NCBI GenBank assembly: GCA_900893395.1
Contig: CAAHFI010165803.1
Span: 1 to 22,263, forward strand
Reading direction: 5' to 3'
Source of the DNA: Euglena gracilis
Taxonomy: Eukaryota; Euglenozoa; Euglenophyceae; Euglenales; Euglenaceae
DNA length: 22,263 nucleotides
The notes under the pieces are model-generated. The model saw nothing but the letters and a program-made list of their open reading frames with translations. It made no database searches and had not been told where the DNA came from. This document shows, one piece after another, positions 8,560 to 17,365 of this stretch. The position numbers were made by a program, and so were the translations under genes. Within the stretch, counting starts at the first letter, position 1. Every line of letters begins with the position of its first letter.

Positions 8560-11312
8560 AAATTCTTCGGGGGTGCTGGCCGAATTGCCAGATTTGCCAG
8601 GCCCAATGCCAGACTTGCCGGCCAAAAAAAATCTGGGGGGGGCTGGCCGAATTGCCAGATTTGCCGGCCAAAAAAATCCGGGGGGGGGGGGGCTGGCGAA
8701 TGCCAGATTTGCAGCCAAAAAAAACCCTGGGGGGGGGGCTGGCCGAATTGCCAGATTTGCCAGCCAAAAAAAAACCTGGGGGGGCTGGCCGAATTGCCAG
8801 ATTTGCCAGCCAAAAAACCTGGGGGCTGGCCGAATTGCCAGATTTGCCAGCCAAAAAAAAATCTGGGGGGGGCTGGCCGAATTGCCAGATTTGCCAGCCA
8901 AAAAAAAACTGGGGGGGGGGCTGGCGAATTGCCAGATTTGCCGGCCAAAAAAAATCCGGGGGGGGGGGGCTGGCCGATTGCCAGCCAAAAAAAAAACCCT
9001 GGGGGGGGCTGGCCGAATTGCCAGATTTGCCAGCCAAAAAAAAACCCTGGGGGGGCTGGGCCGAATCGCCAGATTTGCCAGCCAAAAAAAAAACCCTGGG
9101 GGGGGGGCTGGCCGAATTGCCAGATTTGCCAGCCAAAAAAAATCTGGGGGGGGGGGTGGCCGAATTGCCAGATTTGCCAGCCAAAAAAAATCTGGGGGGG
9201 GGGGCTGGCCGAATTGCCAGATTTGCCAGCCAAAAAAATCCGGGGGGGGGGGGGCTGGCCGAATTGCCAGATTTGCCAGCCAAAAAAAAACCCTGGGGGG
9301 GGCTGGCCGAATTGCCAGATTTGCCAGCCAAAAAAAAACCCTGGGGGGGGCTGGCCGAATCGCCAGATTTGCCAGCCAAAAAAAAAAACCCTGGGGGGGG
9401 GGGAATCGCCAGATTTGCCAGCCAAAAAAAAAACCCTCCGGGGGGGGGGTGGCCGAATTGCCAGATTTGCCAGCCAAAAAAAATCTGGGGGGGGGCTGGC
9501 CGAATTGCCAGATTTGCCGGCCAAAAAAATCCGGGGGGGGGGGGCTGGCCGAATTGCCAGATTTGCCAGCCAAAAAAACCCTGGGGGGGGGGGGCTGGCC
9601 GAATTGCCAGATTTGCCAGCCAAAAAAAAACCCTGGGGAGGGCTGGCCGAATTGCCAGATTTGCCAGCCAAAAAAAAACCCTGGGGGGGCTGGCCGAATC
9701 GCCAGATTTGCCAGCCAAAAAAAAACCCTGGGGGGGGGGGCCGAATTGCCAGATTTGCCAGCCAAAAAAAATCTGGGGGGGGGCTGGCCGAATTGCCAGA
9801 TTTGCCGGCCAAAAAAATCCGGGGGGGGGGGGCTGGCCGATTGCCAGATTTGCCAGCCAAAAAAAAACCCTGGGGGGGGGGGGGTGGCCGAATTGCCAGA
9901 TTTGCCAGCCAAAAAAAAACCCTGGGGGGGGCTGGCCGAATTGCCAGATTTGCCAGCCAAAAAAAAACCTGGGGGGGGCTGGCCGAATTGCCAGATTTGC
10001 CGGCCAAAAAAATCTGGGGGGGGCTGGCCGAATTGCCAGATTTGCCGGCCAAAAAAATCATGCGGGGGGGGGGGGGCTGGCCGAATTGCCAGATTTGCCA
10101 GCCAAAAAAAATCCTGGGGGGGGGGGCTGGGCGAATTGCCAGGTTTGCCGGCCAAAAAAAAAATCCTGGGGGGGGCTGGCTGAATTGCCAGATTTGCCAG
10201 CCAAAAAAAAAAAAATCTGGGGGGGTGGCCGAATTGCCAGATTTGCCGCCAAAAAAAATCTGGGGGGGGCTTGGCAAATTGCCAGGTTTGCCGACCAAAA
10301 AAAAACCTGGGGGGGAAGGGCTGGCGAATTGCCAGATTTGCCAGCCAAAAAAAAATCCTGGGGGGAGGGAGGGTTGCCGAATCGCCAGATTTGCCAGAAA
10401 AAATCCTGGGGGGGTGATTTGCCAGCCAAAAAAATCCTGGGGGGGGGGGCTGAATTGCCAGCCCAAAAAAATTCTGGGGGGTGGCCGAATTGCAGCCAAT
10501 AAAAATCCTGCGGGGGGGGGGGGGAGCTGGGCTGGCCGAATTGCCAGCCAAAAAAGAACCTGGGGGGGGGGGGGGGCTGGCCGAATTGCCAGCCAAAAAA
10601 AAACCCTGGGGGGGGGCTGGCTGAATTGCCAATTGCCAGCCAAAAAAAAACCCTGGGGGGGGGGCTGGCCGAATTGCCAGGTTTGAAGCCAAAAAAAATC
10701 CTGCGGGGGGGGGGGGGCTGGCCGAATTGCCAGCCAAAAAAAAACCCTGCGGGGGGGGGGGGCTGGCCGAATTGCCAGCCAAAAAAAACCCTGCGGGGGG
10801 GGGGGGGGCTGGCCGAATTGCCAGATTTGCGGCCAAAAAACCCTGGGGGGGGGGCTGCCGAATTGCCAGATTTGCCGGCCAAAAACCCTGGGGGGGGGGC
10901 TGGCCGAATTTGCCAGCCAAAAAAACCTGGGGGGGGGCTGGCCGAATTGCCAGATTTGCCGGCCAAAAAAACCCTGGGGGGGGGCTGGCCGATTTGCCAG
11001 ATTTGCCAGCCAAAAAAAATCCTGGGGGGAGGCTGGCCGAATTGCCAGATTTGAAAGCCAAAAAGAATCATGCAGGGGTGCTGGCCAATTGCCAGATTTG
11101 CCAGCCAAAAAAAATCCTGGGGAGGGCTGGCCGAAACGCCACATGCCAGCCAAAAAAAACCCTGGGGGGGAATTGCCAGATTTGCCAGCCAAAAAAAATC
11201 CTGCCAGGGGGGGGGAGGGACTGGCCGAATTTCCAGATTTGCAACCCCGAAAAACTTGAGGGGGGGTGGAGGGGGAGGGGCTGGCCGAATTGCCAGATTT
11301 GCCAGCCAAAAG
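8560..11312. repeat. A-run/G-run minisatellite, array 3 (largest)
   Basis: About 2.75 kb of direct units of roughly 45-55 bp, about 55 copies. The consensus is GGCTGGCCGAATTGCCAG, ATTTGCCAGCC, A6-13, CCCTG/TCTG/TCCTG/TCCGG, G6-14. The core is almost invariant in the middle and decays toward 10.2-11.3 kb. Higher-order blocks appear: runs of linker types (CCCTG, CCCTG, TCTG, TCCGG) recur in the same order near 9.1-9.6 and 9.6-10.0 kb, which suggests block duplication. All six frames stay open for most of its length because the unit has no stop on either strand. Confidence 0.97.
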
Positions 11313-11888
11313 AATCTTGAGAGAAGTGAAATCATCATGGCCATAAACCCAGCACAGCTTGGATTAGGTGCACATCTCACGACACTGAACAAATGTCTGA
11401 TGGAACCCTCACTCCAAAATTCTGCCACCTTCTTTGTGCCGAAAAAGGGTGCCAGTTTTGCCAGAGAAACGAGGGGTGAGAGTCAGGTACCTTGGCAATT
11501 TCAATCCTTGGCTGTCATCTCCAAATGGTGACCAAACAACAATGGTTTTGGGACTTCGCGTGGAACGGTATGGGGCTGCAACAAAATTGCACATGGCACT
11601 TCCAAAATCACACTCTGATGCATTCAAGTTGCATTGAACCACGTCTTGGATGAAGATTGGTCGCTTGTGAGCGTGAACAGGGTTTGTTGCATGTACAGCA
11701 ACCAAGCCGTTGAGCAGCCATGTGAGCACTTGTGCAGTTGGCTTCTTGTTTGCAGCACCCCAAACGTCCTCCCAGCTGAGGGCTGATGGCTCAACTGCCA
11801 CCATGCTCGCTTTGCCTTTCAGTTGCTCGAAACCATGCCACTGCTGACACGATCCTGGGCTGAGGAGTTCAACATTCAAAATAACCAT
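11313..11888 (-). CDS. Coding block of about 160 codons, unrecognised
   Basis: The best coding block outside the mobile elements. A minus-strand frame from an ATG at 11888 runs 159 codons with good composition: LLSPGSCQQWHGFEQLKGKA, SALSWEDVWGAANKKPTAQV, APYRSTRSPKTIVVWSPFGD and YLTLTPRFSGKTGTLF. It stops at about 11409, while an overlapping frame carries on through CAPNPSCAGFMAMMISLLS into minisatellite array 3. Just upstream a different frame reads GIPGPEVDVDFGFQMTDGYF, so the gene either has short introns or has shifted frame. I recognise no domain and would not name a function. Confidence 0.4.
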
Positions 11889-12021
11889 CAGTCATTTGGA
11901 AACCAAAATCAACATCCACTTCTGGCCCTGGGATGCCCAAAAAGTAGTATTATTACAAAATTAGCATGGGCACCAGGGACTTCTGCCAGCACCAGGGACT
12001 TCTGCCAGAACAAGAAGTCCC

Positions 12022-12290
12022 TCATTTGGGGCTGCGGTCCAACACCAAAGCAATGGCTTGTTCACAACCCAACAATGCAATTGTTGTTGCCTCCTGCCAT
12101 GCCTCCTCATGGCTTGCAAATCGGGCAACCACGACAGGTACGGCTTCATCAGGAACACAATCAAATTTCCAATCTGAGTGCAGATTCTGCAGGCACAAAG
12201 GCAAATTGGGAACAGCTTTCCATGACCTTGTCAAGCTCTTGACATCAAAATAGAATGAACTCCTGGAAAGATACAGGGAGATGGACGATG
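12022..12290 (-). CDS. Coding-like block, unrecognised
   Basis: A minus-strand frame includes FDVKSLTRSWKAVPNLPLCL, then DCVPDEAVPVVVARFASHEE and AWQEATTIALLGCEQAIALV. The composition and helix-like Ala/Glu pattern are protein-like. It lies upstream, on the same strand, of the block at 11313-11888 and may belong to the same gene. Start codon and splice sites are not evident. Confidence 0.33.
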
Positions 12291-12372
12291 GGCTATGGAT
12301 ATGGACCCCCACCAAAGCGGACCTTTAGCCCCCCCTCCATTTTCCGAAAAATTTAGGTGCCACGGCAGGAAC

Positions 12373-12406
12373 CAGGGGTTTTTCTGGCACCCCAGAAAGA
12401 CCCCTG
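12373..12406. repeat. Hairpin related to MITE ends
   Basis: CAGGGGTTTTTCTGG is followed after 4 nt by CCAGAAAGACCCCTG, a 15-bp inverted repeat with one mismatch. Both ends start with the CAGGGGT motif seen at the ends of the MITE family, but no 8-bp duplication flanks it, so it may be a degenerate or minimal relic. Confidence 0.5.
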
Positions 12407-12500
12407 TTAAGACCTGGGGGTCCCCCCCACCCAAAGTGGCCACCATTCAACCCCCAACCCCAAATGGACCTGGCCGGTGGTCCGGCCGGGCTTTTGGGAT

Positions 12501-12705
12501 CAGGGGTTTTTTTAAGACCGGGGGGGGGAGGGGGGGTCCCCCCCACCCACCCACCCCCTGGGGGGGGGTCCCGGGGACCCACAAAAAATGGCCGAAAATC
12601 GCGAAAAGTGCTAAAAATAGCATTTTTTCGGCCCGGGGGGGGGAGGGGGTCCGGCAGCCCGCCCACCCTACCCCCCCCCGGGGTCCAAACTTAAAAAAAT
12701 CTCTG
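12501..12705. mobile_element. hAT-like MITE, copy B (205 bp)
   Basis: It begins CAGGGGTTTTTTTAAG; the reverse complement of the right end is CAGAGATTTTTTTAAG. The perfect 8-bp target duplication TTTGGGAT lies at 12493-12500 and 12706-12713. Subterminal G/C runs and the CCCACCCTACCCCC block near the right end match copy A (1181-1401) in the same orientation. It is non-coding. Family ends and duplication length fit hAT; no matching autonomous transposase is in the window. Confidence 0.92.
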
Positions 12706-12713
12706 TTTGGGAT

Positions 12714-13131
12714 CCTTGATGACCCTTTGGATGACCCTGAAGCAACATCAACGGGTCATCTGGGGGGGGGGACATGGTTGACCATGGGACAACATGGCCA
12801 ATCCCAAATGATGGTTTTGGGTACAAACAACAACATTCAACCAACCCACATCTCCATTTGCACATCTGCATCTGGACATCTCAGCCTGACCTGACAACCC
12901 AAAATTCAGGTGTGAAAAGCTGCCTTTCCATCTCCAGTGCAAGTTGTCTCAACCCCTTTTTCTTCAGCTCCTTCTTCATGGAGCTGGTGTCGAGAGGTAC
13001 CCAAAAAAGCTTCTCCCATGCACCTCTTTGGGGGGGGGCTGACTGCTGCCAGCCCCCCCCATGCAAAAAAAAATGCAAAGGACGGCCAGAGCCGGAAGAA
13101 AAGGGCGAACACATTTGACTTTTCATTTTTT
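12714..13131. other. Spacer between MITE B and the transposase-like gene
   Basis: Unique-looking sequence with G- and C-runs near 13030-13060 (GGGGGGGGCTGACTGCTGCCAGCCCCCCCC can pair as a hairpin). I see no convincing gene or terminal inverted repeat here that would mark a left end for the gene to its right. Confidence 0.4.
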
Positions 13132-13598
13132 TCATCCAATGTTCAAATAGCAGCATGGTTCACTTGGACGATCAGCAGCAACTCTGCTGCTGTCGTCTGA
13201 GACACCGCTGTCCTCGTCGTGCCCTTCGCCGTCTGGGTCCCCACCGCCCCCAGGTGCCCCGCTCCGCTCTTGCTCCTCTGGAACTCTGGAACTGCCTCCG
13301 GGTTGAACTGTGGGTTCCTCTGGAACTGCTTCTGCAGGTCCAGGAGCCACCTCTTCTGTGGGAAACAACTCCCTTGGCACGCTTTTTGGCAGCTGGCTGG
13401 CTGGGGTTGCTGGTGGGCCATTGACGACCAAATTTTGGGGTTGAGTGCAAGGAGCTTCAGGCACGTCATCCACATCCACAGCTGCTGGTGCCTGTGCCGA
13501 TAAAGATGGTGGCTGCACTGGTTCTTGTTCTTGGACATCAGTCGATTCTTCGACTTCGATGTCCACATCCAAAGCCAAATCCTCAACGTCTGACAGCG
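13132..13598 (-). CDS. Acidic Pro/Ala-rich C-terminal segment of the transposase-like gene
   Basis: A minus-strand frame reads DVEDLALDVDIEVEESTDVQ and continues as an acidic, Pro/Ala/Glu-rich stretch with a GGGGDPDGEGHDEDSGVSDD segment to a stop at 13132. It looks like a disordered acidic tail. A CTGTCAG just upstream could be a splice acceptor. Its place, same strand and directly downstream of the segments at 13.78-14.36 kb, suggests the 3' end of the same gene, but I could not find a donor that keeps frame, so membership is inferred. Confidence 0.4.
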
Positions 13599-13779
13599 GC
13601 AGGTGGCATCATAATGGGAAATAAAGCAGATCGAGTGTTTTATGGTGTGGGCGGACTGGAAACCACAATGAGACCATGGAGGAGAGGGCGTGACCCTCCA
13701 TTTCAGCCCCCCCCCACCTGGCCGAAACCCATGTAAGACCACCCATCCTCGGGACGTTGATTTTTTTTGCGCCCACCTG

Positions 13780-14095
13780 TGCTCTGGCCCTGTGCGGTTT
13801 TGAACTGCCTGTCCAGGAACCACAGCCTGAACCCTGGTTGCCTCCTTTAGGGTTGTCTTCCACACATCCCTCCCTTCCGGATCAGGCGAACCATACTTAT
13901 ACCGCAGTCGAAATACAAGTATGGTCTTGTTGTTCCGCTGCTGCATGAGCTGCGAAACAAACTGGTACCCGCCCACCAAGGCACCATTCTTCTTCACCAG
14001 TACCTCCTCATGCTGGCGGAAAGGTGCTGGGGAAGCACAAACTTGGGTGGCATTTAGAGCACGAATCTGGGTGGGAGTTGAGATGCTGATTGTTT
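13780..14095 (-). CDS. Downstream segment of the transposase-like gene
   Basis: A minus-strand frame includes STPTQIRALNATQVCASPAP, then FRQHEEVLVKKNGALVGGYQ and on to DVWKTTLKEATRVQAVVPGQ. The composition is balanced and the frame stays open until a poly-A derived stretch. The frame differs from the upstream segment (14105-14360); the change sits around an A10 run near 14090-14100, so either a short intron or slippage separates them. No domain recognised. Confidence 0.4.
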
Positions 14096-14104
14096 TTTTT
14101 TTGT

Positions 14105-14360
14105 CTTTGTGCACAGACCTTCATCTTCATTTCAGTTTCATAGGCACGGTATGCTGCTTGTTGGAATGTGTTTCTGGCACAACGTGACTTGCGTTTGCTT
14201 CTTGTCCGTTGCCGCTCAGCCAATAGTTCCCATCGGATCCGGTCCAGTTGTGAACACAGGTGTTTGGGCAAAAGTTTGACATTCAAAAGAAAGCGGTTTT
14301 GTCCCAAACATCCTTGGCTGCAATGTTTGAGAAAACCCCCAGGAACCATTTCGAAATTGG
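14105..14360 (-). CDS. Basic segment of the transposase-like gene
   Basis: A minus-strand frame with ETNFEMVPGGFLKHCSQGCL, then QLDRIRWELLAERQRTRSKR and RKSRCARNTFQQAAYRAYET. The Arg/Lys-rich helix could contact DNA. A GTAAGC donor-like site lies just upstream at about 14405 and TTTCAG acceptor-like bases near 14365, so a small intron of about 40 bp is possible. Assigned to the gene by strand, spacing and composition only. Confidence 0.38.
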
Positions 14361-14521
14361 TTTCCCGCTGAAAGCTGCAAATCTGCCTTGAACACTCTGT
14401 GCTTACCTTCAAGTCCATGACCAACAAATGGGAACAGTGTTGACCAAGTCGCGAGAAACTGACCTCAGAGTTCCAACGCCCTGGCGTAAACAGCAAACAA
14501 ACCCAGCAATCCAGTGAGCCC

Positions 14522-14640
14522 CATCCTTGCGGCCGGCAAATGTGGTCCGGCTGCCAGCCCGTGCGAAACGCGGCAAATCATCCCCAGTTGGCTGGCAAAC
14601 CTGGCAAATCGTCCAGCCCTCCCCACCCCCAGGGTTTGGG
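14522..14640 (-). repeat. Solitary reversed minisatellite units inside the gene
   Basis: Read on the minus strand, 14589-14640 gives CCAAACCCTGGGGGTGGGGA, GGGCTGGACGATTTGCCAG and GTTTGCCAGCC. This aligns along its whole length with the unit of the arrays at 2.4-3.6 and 8.6-11.3 kb, but with only three As and an interrupted G-run. A second, more degenerate unit follows at about 14522-14560. The orientation is opposite to all the arrays. It falls where the coding frame of the transposase-like gene is lost, so it may sit in an intron. Confidence 0.8.
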
Positions 14641-14719
14641 TAAGATAAATGTGAAAGAAAAAACGCAAAGGGGAGGAACCCTGCAAGGGGCAGGTGTGAA
14701 GTCCAAACATGACCCCAAA

Positions 14720-15427
14720 CGGTGGCTGGCGCATGTAACGTAGCAAGTCTTTGCCGCATATCCTTTGATATTTCTTTGAATCTTATCCAGTCTTCAGCAC
14801 CCACACTTTCCTGATATGCCAAATTAACCATGGCAGAACCGTCTTGAAGCAATGCCTGCAGATGCAGGCGTTGCCATTGTGGCACATGAGGCCCCAAACG
14901 CTGCAGCATGTAATTCCAGTTTGACTGCCGCCAATAATTCAGTGAAAGTGTAATTGCTTTCTTCTCTTCTTCCTCACCGCCGTCTGTTTTTGTCATACCC
15001 GTCCAAGCTATCTGTCTTGCTTCAGTGGCAAACAGCTTGCCATCAAGTAGGTGTAAGACGAGTGGTATGACAATGTTGTGGAGGACGTTGTGTGCACCAT
15101 GCATTGCATCTGGAAGAACTTGGGTTCGTGGAAGAGCTGTGAGAATTGCTGACGGCCGTGACGCTGTCTCCAATTCTCGTGGGAGTGCATTCCAGTTGGT
15201 GACCTCAGCGGGTGGTGCAGCACAGAAAGGGCAAATTTCCCGACCGGCTGCGGTTGCTGTGGGTCCATCTGCACCTGTCACTTTGTATTCCACCATGTGA
15301 TCACCCACGAAGAAATTTCGTATTCGCAGTTGTTTTCCTCCAACAGTGGCTGTTGCAAATAGGGTGCCTTTCAAAGAGGTGTCTGGGGCCAAGCAGGTTA
15401 CATCTGTTTTCTTTTTTGTCCTCAGAC
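14720..15427 (-). CDS. Transposase-like core, second half (Gly-Asp / CxxC / His region)
   Basis: A minus-strand frame continuing the protein that starts at 16125, in a different frame from it; the change lies next to an A-run near 15.43 kb. Visible in order: LRIRNFFVGDHMVEYKVTGA with a Gly-Asp pair, GREICPFCAAP with a CxxC pair, and LPDAMHGAHNVLHN rich in His. Then comes a helical segment (SLNYWRQSNWNYMLQRLGPH, GAEDWIRFKEISKDMRQRL). RAG1 shows a similar order: a Gly-x-Gly-x-Asp strand, then a CxxC zinc pair, then a DALHCDIGN helix. I infer an RNase-H-fold DDE-type recombinase. The final catalytic Glu is not identified. It could instead be another zinc-containing transposase family. Confidence 0.5.
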
Positions 15428-16125
15428 GTCACAAACAACACATCAATGAAAAGCACCCTGGGAAAGCCTTCTAAATGCTCCAAAGCGGCATCAAAACCAG
15501 CTCCTTGAAGTAGGGCTTTCACAGAAGCCATACTTTCTGTCCCCAGAAGAACGGCACAGTGAGCGTACCGCTCCACTGCATGCAACTTAAAATGCTGGTG
15601 TTTCCCCGTGAGGGCCATTGTTAAGGTGAGGTAATTTGTCTTCCATCGAGGAACACCATCAACACCCCAGCGTACCCAAAGTTCACCTGGTTTGGGCCAG
15701 TCAGGTTGTGTCCACCCACCTTCCATGACGCTGAGTACATGTGCCAGTTTTCGCACAAGGTCCACACTCGCTGAAGGCCACCCACCAGAATATCGGCTCA
15801 AGGGGCGTTCCATTTCTGGACCTTTCAAATACTCCCACGTTAGTTGAACACATGTCCACGGGACAGTTCTTCCCAATGCGACGTCACGTGTTGTTCGTCC
15901 GGATATACCACAGTACCGTCGTTCAAAACACATGTCGATTGCGTTTTTTTTCACATCGTCCACATACGGCTTGTGTTTGGTGTCAACAAGGACAATACGT
16001 CCTGGGGTGTGTTCAGCCAGCCCCCAAATACCACCAAACGTTTGATTAACAGAAGCCAGAAATTTTTTCAGCCTTCTCCACTCAGTCACACGACTAATTC
16101 CTGTCTTCTTGCTTCTTCGTGCCAT
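15428..16125 (-). CDS. Transposase-like protein, N-terminal half
   Basis: It starts at ATG 16125 in the context CACCATGG, a strong eukaryotic start. About 230 codons stay open with no low complexity. The N-terminus is basic (MARRSKKTG). Residues 148-172 read GELWVRWGVDGVPRWKTNYL and on; Asp156 at the end of a beta-strand-like segment is my candidate first catalytic Asp. The segment ends with VLFIDVLFVTSEDKK, another strand-like piece. The 30-bp dyad array at 16260-16397 lies about 135 bp upstream of the start and could be its regulatory or transposase-binding region. The family call rests on motif order with the next segment; no close relative is recognised by eye. It could be a host gene of transposon origin. 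Confidence 0.55.
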
Positions 16126-16259
16126 GGTGAAAAACTGAATGTCTTGCGCAGAACGTTTCACGTCCGAAATAAGGAAGTCCTTCAAAGCACAAAGGGAAGA
16201 AGGACCAGACAAAAGACGGCCACAGAAAGTGCAGAATCGCAGCAGTATTGGGCTAAAAA

Positions 16260-16397
16260 GACGAATTGCCAAAAATGAGTGGCAAAAAAGCCGAAAAGCC
16301 AAAAGTGAACGGCATTATCGCCGAAAAGCCGAAAAACAACGGCTAAAAAGCCGAAAAGCCGCAAAAAATGTGTCAAAAAGCCGAAAAGCCGAAATGA
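16260..16397. repeat. 30-bp tandem array of GGC-N6-GCC dyads
   Basis: GCCGAAAAGCC occurs at 16290, 16320, 16350 and 16380, an exact 30-bp period, with a diverged unit from 16260. Overlapping dyads GGC-N6-GCC start at 16281, 16311 and 16341. The dyad type is shared with 39-172. The array is directly upstream of the ATG at 16125 on the minus strand. Open minus frames over it give a decapeptide repeat rich in Phe/Leu/Arg, which I regard as a by-product. Confidence 0.85.
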
Positions 16398-16402
16398 AAC
16401 AC

Positions 16403-16822
16403 TCATGGGCGGGAACCCCCGGAAACTGCCCGGGCTGGAGCAACTGAGCGTCTCCGCCGCCGCGGAGGGCTCGGTGGCTCCGGCTGTGGGGGGTTCGGGC
16501 TGGGCTCCGCTGTGGGGGTGGCTGTGGGGGCTCTTGAGGGTGTTGAGGTGAGGGTTGCGTGGGGGTTGGTATGGAGGTGGGGGCGGTATGGTGGTGGGGG
16601 TGGCCTCGTTTGAGTTGGTGTTGATGTTCGGAGGCACAGGGGGGAAGGAAGTTGGGCCTCAAGGGCACGTAGGGGTGGGGTAGTATGGTGGGATGGTGAA
16701 GGGGCTGGTCGAGGTTGGTGTGGGTGGTAGGGTTGGGGTTGGTGACGGGGTCGTTGGGGGTGGCGACGTGGCGGCATCTGTGAGAGAGCGCAGGGTATGC
16801 GACATGTGTCACTCCATCCCAT
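16403..16822 (-). other. C-rich (minus strand) low-complexity tract, Pro/His-rich frame
   Basis: A minus-strand frame of 139 codons is dominated by Pro, His, Thr and Ser, with a terminal PPRRRRRSVAPARAV segment. The plus strand is G/T-rich with imperfect GGTGGGGGT steps. It overlaps the end of the chromodomain frame of the retroelement by a few bases. It may be non-coding low-complexity sequence or a tail of the element; I see no copy of the right-hand LTR here. Confidence 0.35.
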
Positions 16823-16853
16823 CGAGCAACTCTCTCACATCCACAGCCAGGTC

Positions 16854-17018
16854 CCGTTTCTTGCAATATTGGACCACATCCTTGTTCGTTCGGAGGAAGA
16901 AGTGGTTCAGGGGTTCCCACTGAGTGTCAGACGGGTCCCAGTTTTTCCACTGAATCAAAAATTGAAGTTTTCCGTCTTTTCTGCGGTGGTTCAGCACTTT
17001 GTCAACCTCCCATTCGTC
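16854..17018 (-). pseudogene. Chromodomain of the retroelement
   Basis: It reads EWEVDKVLNHRRKDGKLQFL then IQWKNWDPSDTQWEP, with the aromatic and WxxW-E-P pattern of chromodomains. In chromoviruses this module follows integrase and directs insertion to particular chromatin marks. It is part of the broken element. Confidence 0.9.
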
Positions 17019-17365
17019 AGGTCCGACCTCCAACTCCTGTGCCTTGCCCGACCAAAAGTAGAGGGGGACAGGGGTTGCGTTGTAGAGGTCCTCCACGTGG
17101 GGTTTGAGTTGTGAACGGTGGGCAGGTTGTCGGTTTCCAGGTCGTAGTTCAACCACGTAGGAGTGTTGTCCACCCGTTCCAACACCACCGCAGGTCCTTT
17201 CCACTTCGGTTCGAGTTTGTCGGTACCAGGGTTGTCTTTCGGGTTGATACCAGACTTTGGAACCGATTTCCAAGGCAGGTGGTTCTCTGCGTTTTTGGTT
17301 CACCGTTTCAGCCCGTTCACGCTGTTTTTCGTTCAGGACCAGGCTCACCCACTGGTCTTGTTCCT

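Noticed and set aside
8284-11428. Very long open frames (456-934 codons, both strands) with Pro/Gly/Lys-rich repeats
   Set aside because: They exist in all six frames because the minisatellite unit lacks stop codons; the frame would jump with each homopolymer length change, and there is no start or domain.
15955-15972. KPYVDD in the transposase-like protein, resembling the reverse transcriptase YVDD box
   Set aside because: None of the other reverse transcriptase motifs surround it; the true box lies in the chromovirus near 19.8 kb.
16182-16637. Phe/Leu/Arg decapeptide repeat protein on the minus strand
   Set aside because: It is the 30-bp tandem array read in a stop-free frame; the well-supported start lies downstream at 16125.
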